A stretch of DNA of 5,566 nucleotides from Gammaproteobacteria bacterium (GCA_027297845.1 JAPUHG010000141.1:1-5566); one strand, 5' to 3'; shown: positions 1 through 5,484, counted from the first letter of the stretch. Notes: generated by a model not told the origin, from the sequence alone. Translations and numbers: made by a program.

Positions 1-206
1 GCTCTCGCGCTCGCCTCGTCCAACTCGGCATTCGCCTTGCCTTCCAGCTCCGAACGCAACGCCTCCATCCGGGTTACGTTCTCGGCGGTCGCCAGCAGCG
101 CCTTGCCTTGCGGCAACAGGTAATTGCGACCGTAACCTGACTTGACCTTGACTTGATCGCCAATCGCACCGAGATTTTCCACATTTTCCAAAAGAATTAC
201 GTCCAT
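1..206 (-). CDS. rplI: 50S ribosomal protein L9, N-terminal part (cut by window edge)
   Basis: The N-terminal 68 codons of L9 are visible; the gene runs off the left edge. The translation begins MDVILLENVENLGAIGDQV and continues with GYGRNYLLPQGKALLAT, the conserved 23S rRNA-binding N-domain signature. The following residues, ending in ELEGKANAELDEA, begin the long connecting helix of L9. L9 binds near the base of the L1 stalk and affects translational fidelity. Two ATG codons are adjacent (209-207 and 206-204). I chose the second because the family starts M-x-V-I-L-L, and because the Shine-Dalgarno-like GGTGA (215-211) is 4 nt from it but only 1 nt from the first. It is the last visible gene of the rpsF-rpsR-membrane protein-rplI cluster, 40 nt after the membrane protein stop. 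The identification is firm; the exact start may be off by one codon. Confidence 0.96.
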   Translation of the reverse strand, partial: MDVILLENVENLGAIGDQVKVKSGYGRNYLLPQGKALLATAENVTRMEALRSELEGKANAELDEASAR

Positions 207-229
207 CATTTCACCATTAGATTGATAAT

Positions 230-243
230 CCGGTTTGCACCGG
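230..243 (-). promoter_or_regulatory. Intercistronic GNRA-tetraloop hairpin ahead of rplI
   Basis: On the minus strand the sequence CCGGT-GCAA-ACCGG is a perfect 5-bp stem closed by a GCAA (GNRA) tetraloop. It sits in the 40-nt gap between the membrane protein stop codon and the rplI start. No U-tract follows it, so it is not an intrinsic terminator. It could stabilise a processed 3' end or shape L9 translation initiation. The structure is visible in the sequence; the role is inference. Confidence 0.5.
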
Positions 244-246
244 TAA

Positions 247-1122
247 TTAATTACGCGAGATCAGTTTTGCTCTCAGATCCAGCCAGTTATCCACCAGCCC
301 GGCTGCCAGCACCAAGGGTATCGCCAGCTGCGCTGCAAAAATCATCGCCAGGTAAAGCACCAGTAGCGGCGTCTTACCCAGACCGCTTGCCTTCACCAGC
401 GCATGTGCCACCGCAAGACCCTGAACAAAAAAAACGGCTCCGGCCACCACCAGCAAGTTGCTCGCGCCTGGCCCATCGAGCAGATAACCAGCCAGCAAAG
501 CTGCACTCCCTATCAGCCCGGTCATCCGGCCAAGCCGGTATTGTCGAAACTCCGCAGCAAACTGTTGTTGTCCGGTCAGCAGACCGTGCCAATACCGCCC
601 AAGCGCCAGGCTGATTAGCAGGGTCGCCAGTATCGACACCACCATGATCCCTGGCATCAGCTCCGCAATTTGACGAACCATCTCGGAATCCGCCACCAGG
701 TTTCCCTGGCTAACCAGCGGTTGCAACAAACCTGTCACCAGCGGTTCGAACACGCTGCCTGGATCCGTCACCAACAAGGTCCAGACAACGATGCCTAACA
801 AAGCCATCAGGCTGGCCAATTGCAGCGCCAGGTTGAGCGAGGCAAACCGCCTGACCAGCGCCGCCATTCCGATGATCAGCAACCAGCCGACCAGTGTCGC
901 TGGCGCCGACCAAACCCTTGCTCCGACGATTACCGCCAGCACCGCCAGCAACGCACTGGCCATCACCGCCGACAGGACGGCCTGCCTGGGTGTTTTCTCC
1001 AGGCAGCACAGTACCAGTAAGGCGCTCGCCAGGGGCGCGGTCACCGGCGACACCGCCAGAGCGGCGCTTAGCGAAACCACCCGCCAGCGAAACGCCAGCG
1101 CCCAGGTCAATAAGTCACTCAT
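247..1122 (-). CDS. DUF2232-type polytopic inner-membrane protein between rpsR and rplI
   Basis: This is a 291-residue, strongly hydrophobic protein of unknown function. By eye there are about eight membrane segments, roughly at residues 15-40, 48-68, 73-90, 97-118, 156-175, 199-215, 221-245 and 251-276. A polar loop near 140-155 and a basic loop near 190-199 (EFRQYRLGRM) separate the two halves. The C-terminus ends in GLVDNWLDLRAKLISRN, resembling the short polar D-W-x-D-x-R tail I associate with DUF2232 (YybS-like) proteins. The location between rpsR and rplI supports that family, which occurs at this spot in several non-enteric gammaproteobacteria. The ATG start is forced: the rpsR stop TGA is in the same frame 36 nt upstream, and no other start codon lies between. 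I see no good Shine-Dalgarno in front of it, so translation may depend on coupling to rpsR. No catalytic motif was recognised. Family assignment is fairly likely; function is unknown. Confidence 0.85.
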   Translation of the reverse strand: MSDLLTWALAFRWRVVSLSAALAVSPVTAPLASALLVLCCLEKTPRQAVLSAVMASALLAVLAVIVGARVWSAPATLVGWLLIIGMAALVRRFASLNLALQLASLMALLGIVVWTLLVTDPGSVFEPLVTGLLQPLVSQGNLVADSEMVRQIAELMPGIMVVSILATLLISLALGRYWHGLLTGQQQFAAEFRQYRLGRMTGLIGSAALLAGYLLDGPGASNLLVVAGAVFFVQGLAVAHALVKASGLGKTPLLVLYLAMIFAAQLAIPLVLAAGLVDNWLDLRAKLISRN

Positions 1123-1130
1123 TAAACAGC

Positions 1131-1146
1131 GGGCGCCGGAACGCCC
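1131..1146 (-). promoter_or_regulatory. Hairpin in the rpsR to membrane-protein gap
   Basis: On the minus strand GGGCG-TTCCGG-CGCCC forms a perfect 5-bp G+C stem with a 6-nt loop, extendable by one U-G pair. It ends 8 nt before the ATG of the membrane protein gene and occupies the place where a Shine-Dalgarno sequence would be expected. Only TTT follows after a few bases, so it is at most a weak attenuator. It could limit translation of the downstream gene, but that is inference. Confidence 0.45.
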
Positions 1147-1155
1147 ATCGGATGC

Positions 1156-1380
1156 TCAGTGACGATCGGTATACGGCAACAAAGCCAGGTACCGCGCCCT
1201 TTTTACTGCGGTCGCCAACTGTCTCTGATAATGCGATTTCGTACCGGTAATCCGACTGGGTACAATTTTCCCGGTCTCCGTAATGTAAGCCTTCAGCGTG
1301 ACCAGATCCTTGTAATCGATCTCCTTGACGCCATCGGCCGTGAATTTGCAAAATTTTCTGCGACGATGAAATTTAGCCAT
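1156..1380 (-). CDS. rpsR: 30S ribosomal protein S18
   Basis: This is a complete 74-residue protein, essentially the same length as E. coli S18 (75). It begins MAKFHRRRKFCKFTADGVKEIDYKD and contains the conserved core LKAYITETGKIVPSRITGT followed by the basic QRQLATAVKRARYLALLPYT. S18 pairs with S6 and binds the 16S rRNA central domain on the platform of the small subunit. The start is supported by GAGGA in the minus-strand sequence TTGAGGAACAAAC directly before the ATG. The gene lies 27 nt after rpsF, with no priB between them, and is almost certainly cotranscribed with it. No truncation or missing core residues are apparent. Confidence 0.98.
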   Translation of the reverse strand: MAKFHRRRKFCKFTADGVKEIDYKDLVTLKAYITETGKIVPSRITGTKSHYQRQLATAVKRARYLALLPYTDRH

Positions 1381-1407
1381 GTTTGTTCCTCAATAAATCG
1401 GTAGCGG

Positions 1408-1998
1408 TCAGGCGGTCCCGGTGGGGGCCTCTTCGACGGAATCCTCGGCAGCCTTCGGCTCGTCGGCAGGTGTATCTTCGCTGGCCGTGGCCTCATCTTC
1501 CTTGACCGCTTCGGCTTGATCAGCGGATTCAGCAGCGGACTCATCGGCAGCCTTCGGCTCATCGGCGGGGGTATCCTCGCTGACTGCGGGCTCTTCCTTT
1601 TTGGCCACTTCGGCTTCTTTGTCGCTCTTTTCCGCTGTTTGTCTCGCCGGTCGACGCTCCGGCTTGGCATTGCTTTCTTCTTCGGCAATGGCCATGAATG
1701 AAGGCTCGGAAACGGCTTCTTCGCGATTGATCACCATATGACGCAAAACGGCGTCGCTGAAACGGAAAGCACCCACTAACTCCTTGAGCGTGGATTTTCC
1801 ACATTCAATGTTGAGCATCAGGTAATGCGCTTTGTGGATTTTATTGATCGGGTAGGCTAACTGCCGTCTGCCCCAGTCTTCCTGCCGGTGAATCGCACCG
1901 CCACTGGTTTCGATCATTGAACGGTACCGTTCCAGCATAGCTGGCACCTGCTCACTCTGGTCAGGGTGGACCAGAAACACGATTTCATAGTGTCTCAT
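1408..1998 (-). CDS. rpsF: 30S ribosomal protein S6 with a long acidic, repetitive C-terminal tail
   Basis: Residues 1-100 are a canonical S6: MRHYEIVFLVHPDQSEQV, the EDWGRRQLAYPINKIHKAHY core, and AFRFSDAVLRHMVI. S6 binds S18 and the central domain of 16S rRNA. The protein is 196 residues long against about 131-135 in E. coli. The extra length is a low-complexity tail from about residue 104. It has a short charged, partly basic part (KPERRPARQTAEKSDKEAE), then a very acidic Ala/Glu/Asp/Pro segment in which SEDTPADEPKAA occurs twice (residues 140-151 and 173-184), 33 residues apart. The tail is probably disordered. In E. coli, RimK adds glutamates to the S6 C-terminus; this protein ends APTGTA rather than in glutamates, so that modification is not predicted here. 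AAGGAG lies 5 nt before the ATG. It is the first gene of the ribosomal operon. Confidence 0.97.
   Translation of the reverse strand: MRHYEIVFLVHPDQSEQVPAMLERYRSMIETSGGAIHRQEDWGRRQLAYPINKIHKAHYLMLNIECGKSTLKELVGAFRFSDAVLRHMVINREEAVSEPSFMAIAEEESNAKPERRPARQTAEKSDKEAEVAKKEEPAVSEDTPADEPKAADESAAESADQAEAVKEDEATASEDTPADEPKAAEDSVEEAPTGTA
1445..1483 (-). repeat. Intragenic direct repeat, copy 2 (S6 tail)
   Basis: This is one of two 39-bp near-identical segments inside the rpsF 3' region. It encodes the second SEDTPADEPKAA motif of the S6 tail. It matches the copy at 1544-1582 with four differences by hand alignment. The spacing is 99 bp, exactly 33 codons, so the pair looks like an in-frame segmental duplication. 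Confidence 0.85.
1544..1582 (-). repeat. Intragenic direct repeat, copy 1 (S6 tail)
   Basis: This partner of the 1445-1483 copy encodes the first SEDTPADEPKAA motif. The codon differences are mostly third-position changes, so the peptide is kept while the DNA has drifted. That argues for an old duplication under protein-level constraint rather than an assembly artefact. Confidence 0.85.
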
Positions 1999-2099
1999 GA
2001 ACTCTCCTTACGGATTGAACAGCCCCCTGGCTTTCCAGTAGGGCAAGGAGTCGGCATCTAAAAAGACGCCCTGTTGTATCTGCGTCAATCGCAGGGAGC
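1999..2099 (-). promoter_or_regulatory. Structured 5' leader of the rpsF operon (candidate S6:S18 autoregulatory element)
   Basis: About 100 nt of untranslated leader contain three minus-strand hairpins. The first is CTGCG-ATTGA-CGCAG (2094-2080). The second is GGCGTC-TTTTTA-GATGCC (2070-2053, one G-U pair), followed by an unpaired CCG-containing stretch. The third is GCCC-TA-CTGG-AAAG-CCAG-G-GGGC (2044-2022). The second hairpin can be lengthened by pairing AGG with CCU, leaving a bulge next to GCCGAC. An S6:S18-binding RNA motif with a bulged CCG is known from rpsF leaders in many bacteria and represses the operon. Gene content and position fit that here. I cannot confirm the exact consensus by eye. 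Confidence 0.5.
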
Positions 2100-2102
2100 G
2101 GA

Positions 2103-2131
2103 ATGCTATACAAGTTACCGATTTTGAGCAA
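2103..2131 (-). promoter_or_regulatory. Probable sigma70 promoter of the rpsF operon
   Basis: On the minus strand TTGCTC (2131-2126) and TAGCAT (2108-2103) are separated by 17 nt; the overlapping TATAGC (2110-2105) is an alternative -10. A G+C-rich stretch (CCGCTCCC) follows, as is common in stringently controlled promoters of ribosomal genes. Both hexamers are imperfect (3/6 and 4/6 matches). The location in the only sizeable gap between rlmB and rpsF supports the call. Confidence 0.45.
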
Positions 2132-2143
2132 GTTTTTTGCGGG

Positions 2144-2881
2144 TCAGACCGTACGCTGTCGCAAAGCTTCGTAAAGACAGATACCAGCCGCTACCGAGAC
2201 ATTCAGGCTGTCTATGGCGCCGTGCATCGGCAACGCCGCCAAGGTCTGGCAATGATCTCTGGTCAGCCTCCTCAGCCCTTTGCCTTCGCCACCTAGCACC
2301 AACGCCAGCGGACCGGTCAGCACAGCGTCGTACAGGCTCCGCTCTGTTTCACCGGCGAGACCGACGATCTGGACGCCCTGCTCCGCCAGCCAACGCAACA
2401 TGCGGGCGAGGTTGGTGACCTGGACCAGTGGAATCGTCTCGGCCGCGCCGCTGGCCACCTTGCGCGTCGCCGGACTCAGCCCTGCAGACCTGCGGCGTGG
2501 GGTAACAACAGCGGAAACGCCGGCGCCATCTGCAGACCGCAGACAAGCTCCCAGATTATGCGGGTCCTGAATTTCGTCCAGAACCAGCAGAAATATCTTG
2601 CTTCCTTCTGCCAGCACCAGATCTTTCAGGAATGCCTCGTTTTGTACCGTCTGCGGGCTTACCCAGGCCAGCAGCCCCTGGTGTTTCGCCCGCCCGCTGA
2701 TCTGATCGAGTTGCGCCTGGCTCGCTCGCTCAACGGTTACCCCCAGCGACTCGGCCTGCCGCCTTATTTCGCTTGCGCGATGATCCTTGCGCTCGCAAGC
2801 CAATAACTTTTCGATATTGTCCGCTCGGGTCCTGAGCAGGGTTTCGATCGCGTGAAACCCGTAAACAAAATTCTTGCTCAT
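2144..2881 (-). CDS. rlmB: 23S rRNA (guanosine-2'-O-)-methyltransferase RlmB
   Basis: This SPOUT-class, SAM-dependent enzyme makes Gm2251 in the 23S rRNA peptidyl-transferase region. The 245-residue length matches the family. The N-terminal substrate-binding domain starts MSKNFVYGFHAIETLLRTRA. The three SPOUT motifs are present: DPHNLGACLRSADGAGV at 106-122 (with the conserved Asn and Arg), LALVLGGEGKGLRRLT at 192-207, and SLNVSVAAGICLYEALRQR at 225-243. KVASGAAE(T)IPLVQVTNLAR at 141-160 is also typical. The stretch around 127-137 reads TPRRRSAGLSP, a slight variation on the family's usual form. The start ATG overlaps the rnr stop as ATGA (2881-2878), which indicates translational coupling, and the rnr-rlmB order is the same as in E. 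coli. No clear intrinsic terminator follows the stop. I am confident in the identity. Confidence 0.97.
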   Translation of the reverse strand: MSKNFVYGFHAIETLLRTRADNIEKLLACERKDHRASEIRRQAESLGVTVERASQAQLDQISGRAKHQGLLAWVSPQTVQNEAFLKDLVLAEGSKIFLLVLDEIQDPHNLGACLRSADGAGVSAVVTPRRRSAGLSPATRKVASGAAETIPLVQVTNLARMLRWLAEQGVQIVGLAGETERSLYDAVLTGPLALVLGGEGKGLRRLTRDHCQTLAALPMHGAIDSLNVSVAAGICLYEALRQRTV

Positions 2882-5106
2882 TGCTTCCGCTTTCTCTTTT
2901 GCGCCCGTGATTTTCCCGCTGGCGGATCGCCCGCCAGTTCGAAATCGATTTTTCTTTGCTCCATATCGACTCGAATTACGCGCACCTGCAAAATATCTGA
3001 CAAGCGGAATACCATGCGCTTTTTTTCACCGATCAGGGTGTGGTGAGTTGGGTCATGCTCATAATAATCCACCGGCAACGCACTGACGTGTACCAGGCCC
3101 TCAATCTGTTTTTCGGGAATTTGCACGAAAAGACCGAAATTGGTCACCCCCGATATTACCGCCGTAAACACCTGGCCAATTTTATCCCGCATGTACTCGC
3201 ACTTCAGGTAATCCATGGCCTGGCGCGTCGCGTCGTCCGCGCGTTGCTCTGCATCCGAGCACTGCTGCCCCAGACCGATCATTTGTTTTTTCGTGTAGGC
3301 AAATCCTCCCGCTTTACCGTCAGCCAGGATATGTTTGATCGCGCGGTGTACCAGCAGATCAGGGTACCGACGTATCGGCGATGTGAAATGCGCATACTCC
3401 GCCAGCGCCAGGCCAAAATGGCCGGCGTTGTCAGGTTCATAAACCGCCTTGGACAAAGAGCGCAGCAAAACCGTCTCGATCAGGGCCGAATCATCACGCG
3501 ACATGACTTTCTCCAGCAAACGGCTGTAGTCCATTGGCTTTGGCTTTTTCCCGCCACCCAGTGACAATCCCTCCGCCGCCAGAAACAATCGTAGAGCGGT
3601 CATTTTCGCCTGCTCGGGACCAGCATGGGAACGATAAAGAAAGGGTAGTTTATGCCGATGAATAAAGCGGGCCGCCTCAATATTCGCGGCAATCATGCAC
3701 TCTTCGATAATTCGATGCGCGTCGTTTCGTGGATAGGCGACCAGGTCACTCAGCCTCCCGTCCTTCGAGAAAACCGCTTTTACTTCAGGTATATCGAATT
3801 CCAGCGCGCCGCGCCGATGGCGTGCACGGGCCATTGCCCGATACGCATCGTGCAATGCAGAAAGAGGCTTTAACAGACGCTGGTGCTTTTTTCGACTCGC
3901 AGCATCCCTGCGAATCAGGATATCGGCTACCTGGCTGTAGGTCAGCCGCGCTGTGGATCGCATCACCGCTTCAAAAAATTCCGAGGAAAGGACCTTGCCC
4001 TGGTTCGACAGCTTCATCTCGCAAACCAGGCAAAGGCGATCAACCTTGGGTTTAAGGCTGCACAATCCATTGGAGAGGACTTCCGGCAACATCGGAATAA
4101 CCTCACGCGGAAAATAGACCGATGTCCCGCGGCGTTGCGCTTCATTGTCCAGCGCGCTGCCCAGTTTGACGTAATGCGCCACATCGGCAATCGCAACCAG
4201 GATCGTCCAGCCATCCTGATTTGCCTCACAATACACGGCGTCATCAAAATCCCTGGCATCGGCTCCGTCTATCGTAAGCAATGACGTGTCGCGCAGATCA
4301 TATCGGTCGTATTTCGCGTTTTCGGGCACTCGTGGTCCAAAACGTGCGAGCTCCCCTTCCACTTCTTTAGGCCAGGTATTCGTCAATCCATGGGCGCTGA
4401 TGGCGATCAGCGTTTCCATGCCGGGTTGGTCAACGTTGCCGAGGATTTGCTGCACCTGGCCAACCGCCGGGCTGTGTTTTGTTGGTTGTTGAGTAATCCT
4501 GACAATGACGACCTGACCGGGACGGGCGCCTCGCCGGTATCTCGGTGCTATCGAAACGTACTGGCTGTAACGGTTATTGTCGGGAACGACAAAGCCTTTG
4601 CCTCGTTCGAGGTTGAAGCTGCCGACCAATTCTGTTGTTTTACGCTCCAGCACATCGACGATGACGCCATCGGGCCGTCCTCGCCTGTCTTCGCCCCGCA
4701 CCCTGACCGCAACCCGATCTCCGTGCATGACCTGACGCATCTCCCGGGCCGAAAGAAAAATATCCTGTGTATCCTCACGATCCGGAATCAAAAATCCGAA
4801 CCCATCCCGGTGCCCCTGGACGATTCCGGTCGTTACCGGCAAATGACCGGTCAGGCAATATAATCCTTTGCGGTTCTTGATGACCTGACCATCCCTGGCC
4901 ATCGCATCCATACGTTTGGTCAGCGCCGTCCGGGCTCGCTGCCCTTTCAGACCCAACAATGTGTTCAGCTCTACCTGGCTCAGCGGTCTGCCGGCCTGTT
5001 CGAGGGTTTGATTGATAAAGGACCGGCTCGGTATGGGAAAGCGATAACGATTTGCTTCGCGTGTCGCTTCCGGATCGTGGTCTCGCCATTGTTTCTTCTT
5101 GGCCAT
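2878..5106 (-). CDS. rnr: Ribonuclease R, 3'-5' exoribonuclease
   Basis: RNase R is a processive RNB-family exonuclease that degrades structured RNA, takes part in rRNA quality control and acts on tmRNA-targeted messages. The 742 residues hold the full domain order: an N-terminal winged-helix-like domain (about 27-90), two cold-shock/OB domains (about 92-150 and 158-225), the RNB catalytic domain (about 265-595), an S1 domain (about 644-727, GQVFTAVISGVTNFGLFVQ), and a short basic tail. TIDGADARDFDDAVYCE at 278-294 supplies the metal-binding aspartates D280, D286, D288 and D289. HFTSPIRRYPDLLVHRAI at 573-590 is the second family signature. The protein is about 70 residues shorter than E. coli RNase R (813), mostly because the lysine-rich C-terminus is reduced to about 15 residues (GKSRAQKRKRKQ). 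AGGGAG lies 5 nt before the ATG. rlmB follows with a 4-nt overlap. Confidence 0.98.
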   Translation of the reverse strand: MAKKKQWRDHDPEATREANRYRFPIPSRSFINQTLEQAGRPLSQVELNTLLGLKGQRARTALTKRMDAMARDGQVIKNRKGLYCLTGHLPVTTGIVQGHRDGFGFLIPDREDTQDIFLSAREMRQVMHGDRVAVRVRGEDRRGRPDGVIVDVLERKTTELVGSFNLERGKGFVVPDNNRYSQYVSIAPRYRRGARPGQVVIVRITQQPTKHSPAVGQVQQILGNVDQPGMETLIAISAHGLTNTWPKEVEGELARFGPRVPENAKYDRYDLRDTSLLTIDGADARDFDDAVYCEANQDGWTILVAIADVAHYVKLGSALDNEAQRRGTSVYFPREVIPMLPEVLSNGLCSLKPKVDRLCLVCEMKLSNQGKVLSSEFFEAVMRSTARLTYSQVADILIRRDAASRKKHQRLLKPLSALHDAYRAMARARHRRGALEFDIPEVKAVFSKDGRLSDLVAYPRNDAHRIIEECMIAANIEAARFIHRHKLPFLYRSHAGPEQAKMTALRLFLAAEGLSLGGGKKPKPMDYSRLLEKVMSRDDSALIETVLLRSLSKAVYEPDNAGHFGLALAEYAHFTSPIRRYPDLLVHRAIKHILADGKAGGFAYTKKQMIGLGQQCSDAEQRADDATRQAMDYLKCEYMRDKIGQVFTAVISGVTNFGLFVQIPEKQIEGLVHVSALPVDYYEHDPTHHTLIGEKKRMVFRLSDILQVRVIRVDMEQRKIDFELAGDPPAGKSRAQKRKRKQ

Positions 5107-5122
5107 TAATGCTCCCTGCTCG

Positions 5123-5145
5123 CCAGTAGCCTGACAAGCTACCGG
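5123..5145 (-). promoter_or_regulatory. Hairpin in the rnr leader
   Basis: On the minus strand CCGGTAGC-TTGTCAG-GCTACTGG forms an 8-bp stem with one G-U pair and a 7-nt loop. The stem is complete only in the rnr-sense RNA; the plus-strand version has an A-C mismatch, which favours function in the rnr transcript. It ends about 6 nt upstream of the Shine-Dalgarno AGGGAG. No convincing sigma70 promoter for rnr was seen between here and the tRNA gene. Confidence 0.5.
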
Positions 5146-5149
5146 CAGA

Positions 5150-5179
5150 TTGACAAGTATTTATCGGGTGCATTAAAGT
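5150..5179 (+). promoter_or_regulatory. Promoter of tRNA-Leu
   Basis: A perfect -35 TTGACA (5150-5155) is followed 18 nt later by TAAAGT (5174-5179, 4/6), or 17 nt later by TTAAAG (3/6). The G+C-rich TCGCGCC comes directly after, resembling the discriminator of stable-RNA promoters. The predicted start is near 5186, giving a 5' leader of about 33 nt on the tRNA precursor. It lies in the 112-bp divergent gap shared with rnr. Confidence 0.65.
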
Positions 5180-5194
5180 TCGCGCCTCATTTCG

Positions 5195-5209
5195 TGGCGC
5201 ATCGCGCCA
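5195..5209 (+). other. Hairpin in the tRNA-Leu 5' leader
   Basis: TGGCGC-ATC-GCGCCA is a perfect 6-bp stem with a 3-nt loop, 9 nt before the mature tRNA 5' end. A second GCGCC at 5182-5186 could pair with the same GGCGC. It may matter for precursor folding or RNase P processing; no role is proven. Confidence 0.4.
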
Positions 5210-5218
5210 TCCCTGCCT

Positions 5219-5305
5219 GCCCAGGTGGCGGAATTGGTAGACGCGCGGCGTTCAGGTCGCCGTGTCCTTACGGATGTGCGAGTTCGAGTCTCGCCCTGGG
5301 CACCA
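5219..5305 (+). tRNA. tRNA-Leu, anticodon CAG
   Basis: This is a complete class II tRNA of 87 nt including an encoded CCA. The acceptor stem is GCCCAGG (5219-5225) with CCTGGGC (5295-5301), followed by discriminator A and CCA (5302-5305). The D region contains the conserved AATTGGTAGA. The anticodon stem CGGCG/CGCCG encloses TTCAGGT, giving anticodon CAG (5253-5255), which reads the leucine codon CUG. A long variable arm (around 5261-5277) with a short TCC/GGA stem is typical of tRNA-Leu. The T arm is GCGAG-TTCGAGT-CTCGC (5278-5294). All stems pair perfectly, so it should be functional. It diverges from rnr. Confidence 0.98.
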
Positions 5306-5321
5306 TTCTTTCTTTTTGCTT

Positions 5322-5349
5322 CTTTTTCTTTGGAATTCCAAAGAAAAAG
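5322..5349. repeat. Perfect 28-bp palindrome downstream of tRNA-Leu
   Basis: Fourteen consecutive bases on each side of a central GGAATTCC mirror each other without mismatch or spacer; the outer arms are the pyrimidine/purine blocks CTTTTTCTTT and AAAGAAAAAG. The U-rich arm comes before the centre on the plus strand and no U-tract follows the right arm on either strand, so it does not have the shape of a classical intrinsic terminator. It could still end or protect the tRNA transcript, or be a protein-binding or cruciform site. Its last seven bases overlap the start of repeat unit A. Confidence 0.8.
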
Positions 5350-5424
5350 CTGTAGACCTACCCGCCCGCGAAGCGGGCACCACCTTGTTACCACCATCCC
5401 CAACAACACTACCCAAACTGCAGC
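5343..5424. repeat. Intergenic hairpin repeat, unit A
   Basis: This 82-bp unit aligns without gaps to 5485-5566 (58 of 82 identical by hand count). It contains the hairpin GCCCGC-GAA-GCGGGC (5364-5378), then a conserved 40-bp tail including ACCACCAT and ending CAAAC..CAGC. No reading frame is credible here. It resembles a REP-like or other structured intergenic repeat, but I do not recognise a named family. Strand of action is unknown. Confidence 0.65.
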
Positions 5425-5440
5425 AAACCGTGCATAAATC

Positions 5441-5455
5441 AGTCGGAGATGGTGG
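5441..5455 (-). repeat. Inverted copy of the repeat core
   Basis: Read on the minus strand, CCACCATCTCCGACT resembles the core of unit A (CCACCATCCCCAAC) and of unit B (CCACCATTTCCGCC). It lies between them in the opposite orientation, so it can pair over 11 positions with either flanking core (10/11 matches each; the remaining pair is G-U on one strand). Its AGTCGGAG (plus strand) is also a perfect 8-bp complement of CTCCGACT at 5520-5527. Confidence 0.55.
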
Positions 5456-5484
5456 CTTGACCTGCCCTCTCCCTTAGCTCAACA

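Noticed and set aside
153..614. Open plus-strand frame of 153 codons opposite rplI and the membrane protein gene
   Set aside because: It overlaps rplI and the well-supported hydrophobic gene on the other strand, is Pro/Arg/Ala-rich without a recognisable domain, and has no credible ribosome-binding site.
1408..1690. S6 tail as a frameshift or assembly artefact
   Set aside because: The frame stays open, the composition is consistently acidic, and the two repeat copies differ mainly at silent positions, which fits a real, constrained coding segment.
2103..2143. Terminator after rlmB
   Set aside because: The minus strand has AAAAAA rather than a T-run after the stop and no adjacent stable stem; read-through into the rpsF operon cannot be excluded.
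3040..3564. Open plus-strand frame of 174 codons inside rnr
   Set aside because: It is antisense to the RNB and S1 domains of RNase R, whose motifs are intact on the minus strand; its composition is that of a complementary shadow.
4775..5173. Minus-strand frame of 132 codons overlapping the rnr start
   Set aside because: It lies out of frame with RNase R, and its upstream part crosses the rnr leader hairpin. The in-frame ATG at 5106 with its Shine-Dalgarno and family-like N-terminus is far better.
5306..5349. Intrinsic terminator for tRNA-Leu
   Set aside because: The palindrome would make a hairpin, but the U-rich stretches precede or form its left arm and no U-tract follows. I kept it as a palindrome of unknown role.
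5225..5477. Small plus- and minus-strand frames running through the tRNA into the intergenic tail
   Set aside because: They translate the tRNA-Leu gene and the palindrome; such frames next to tRNAs are common artefacts and show no domain or start signal.
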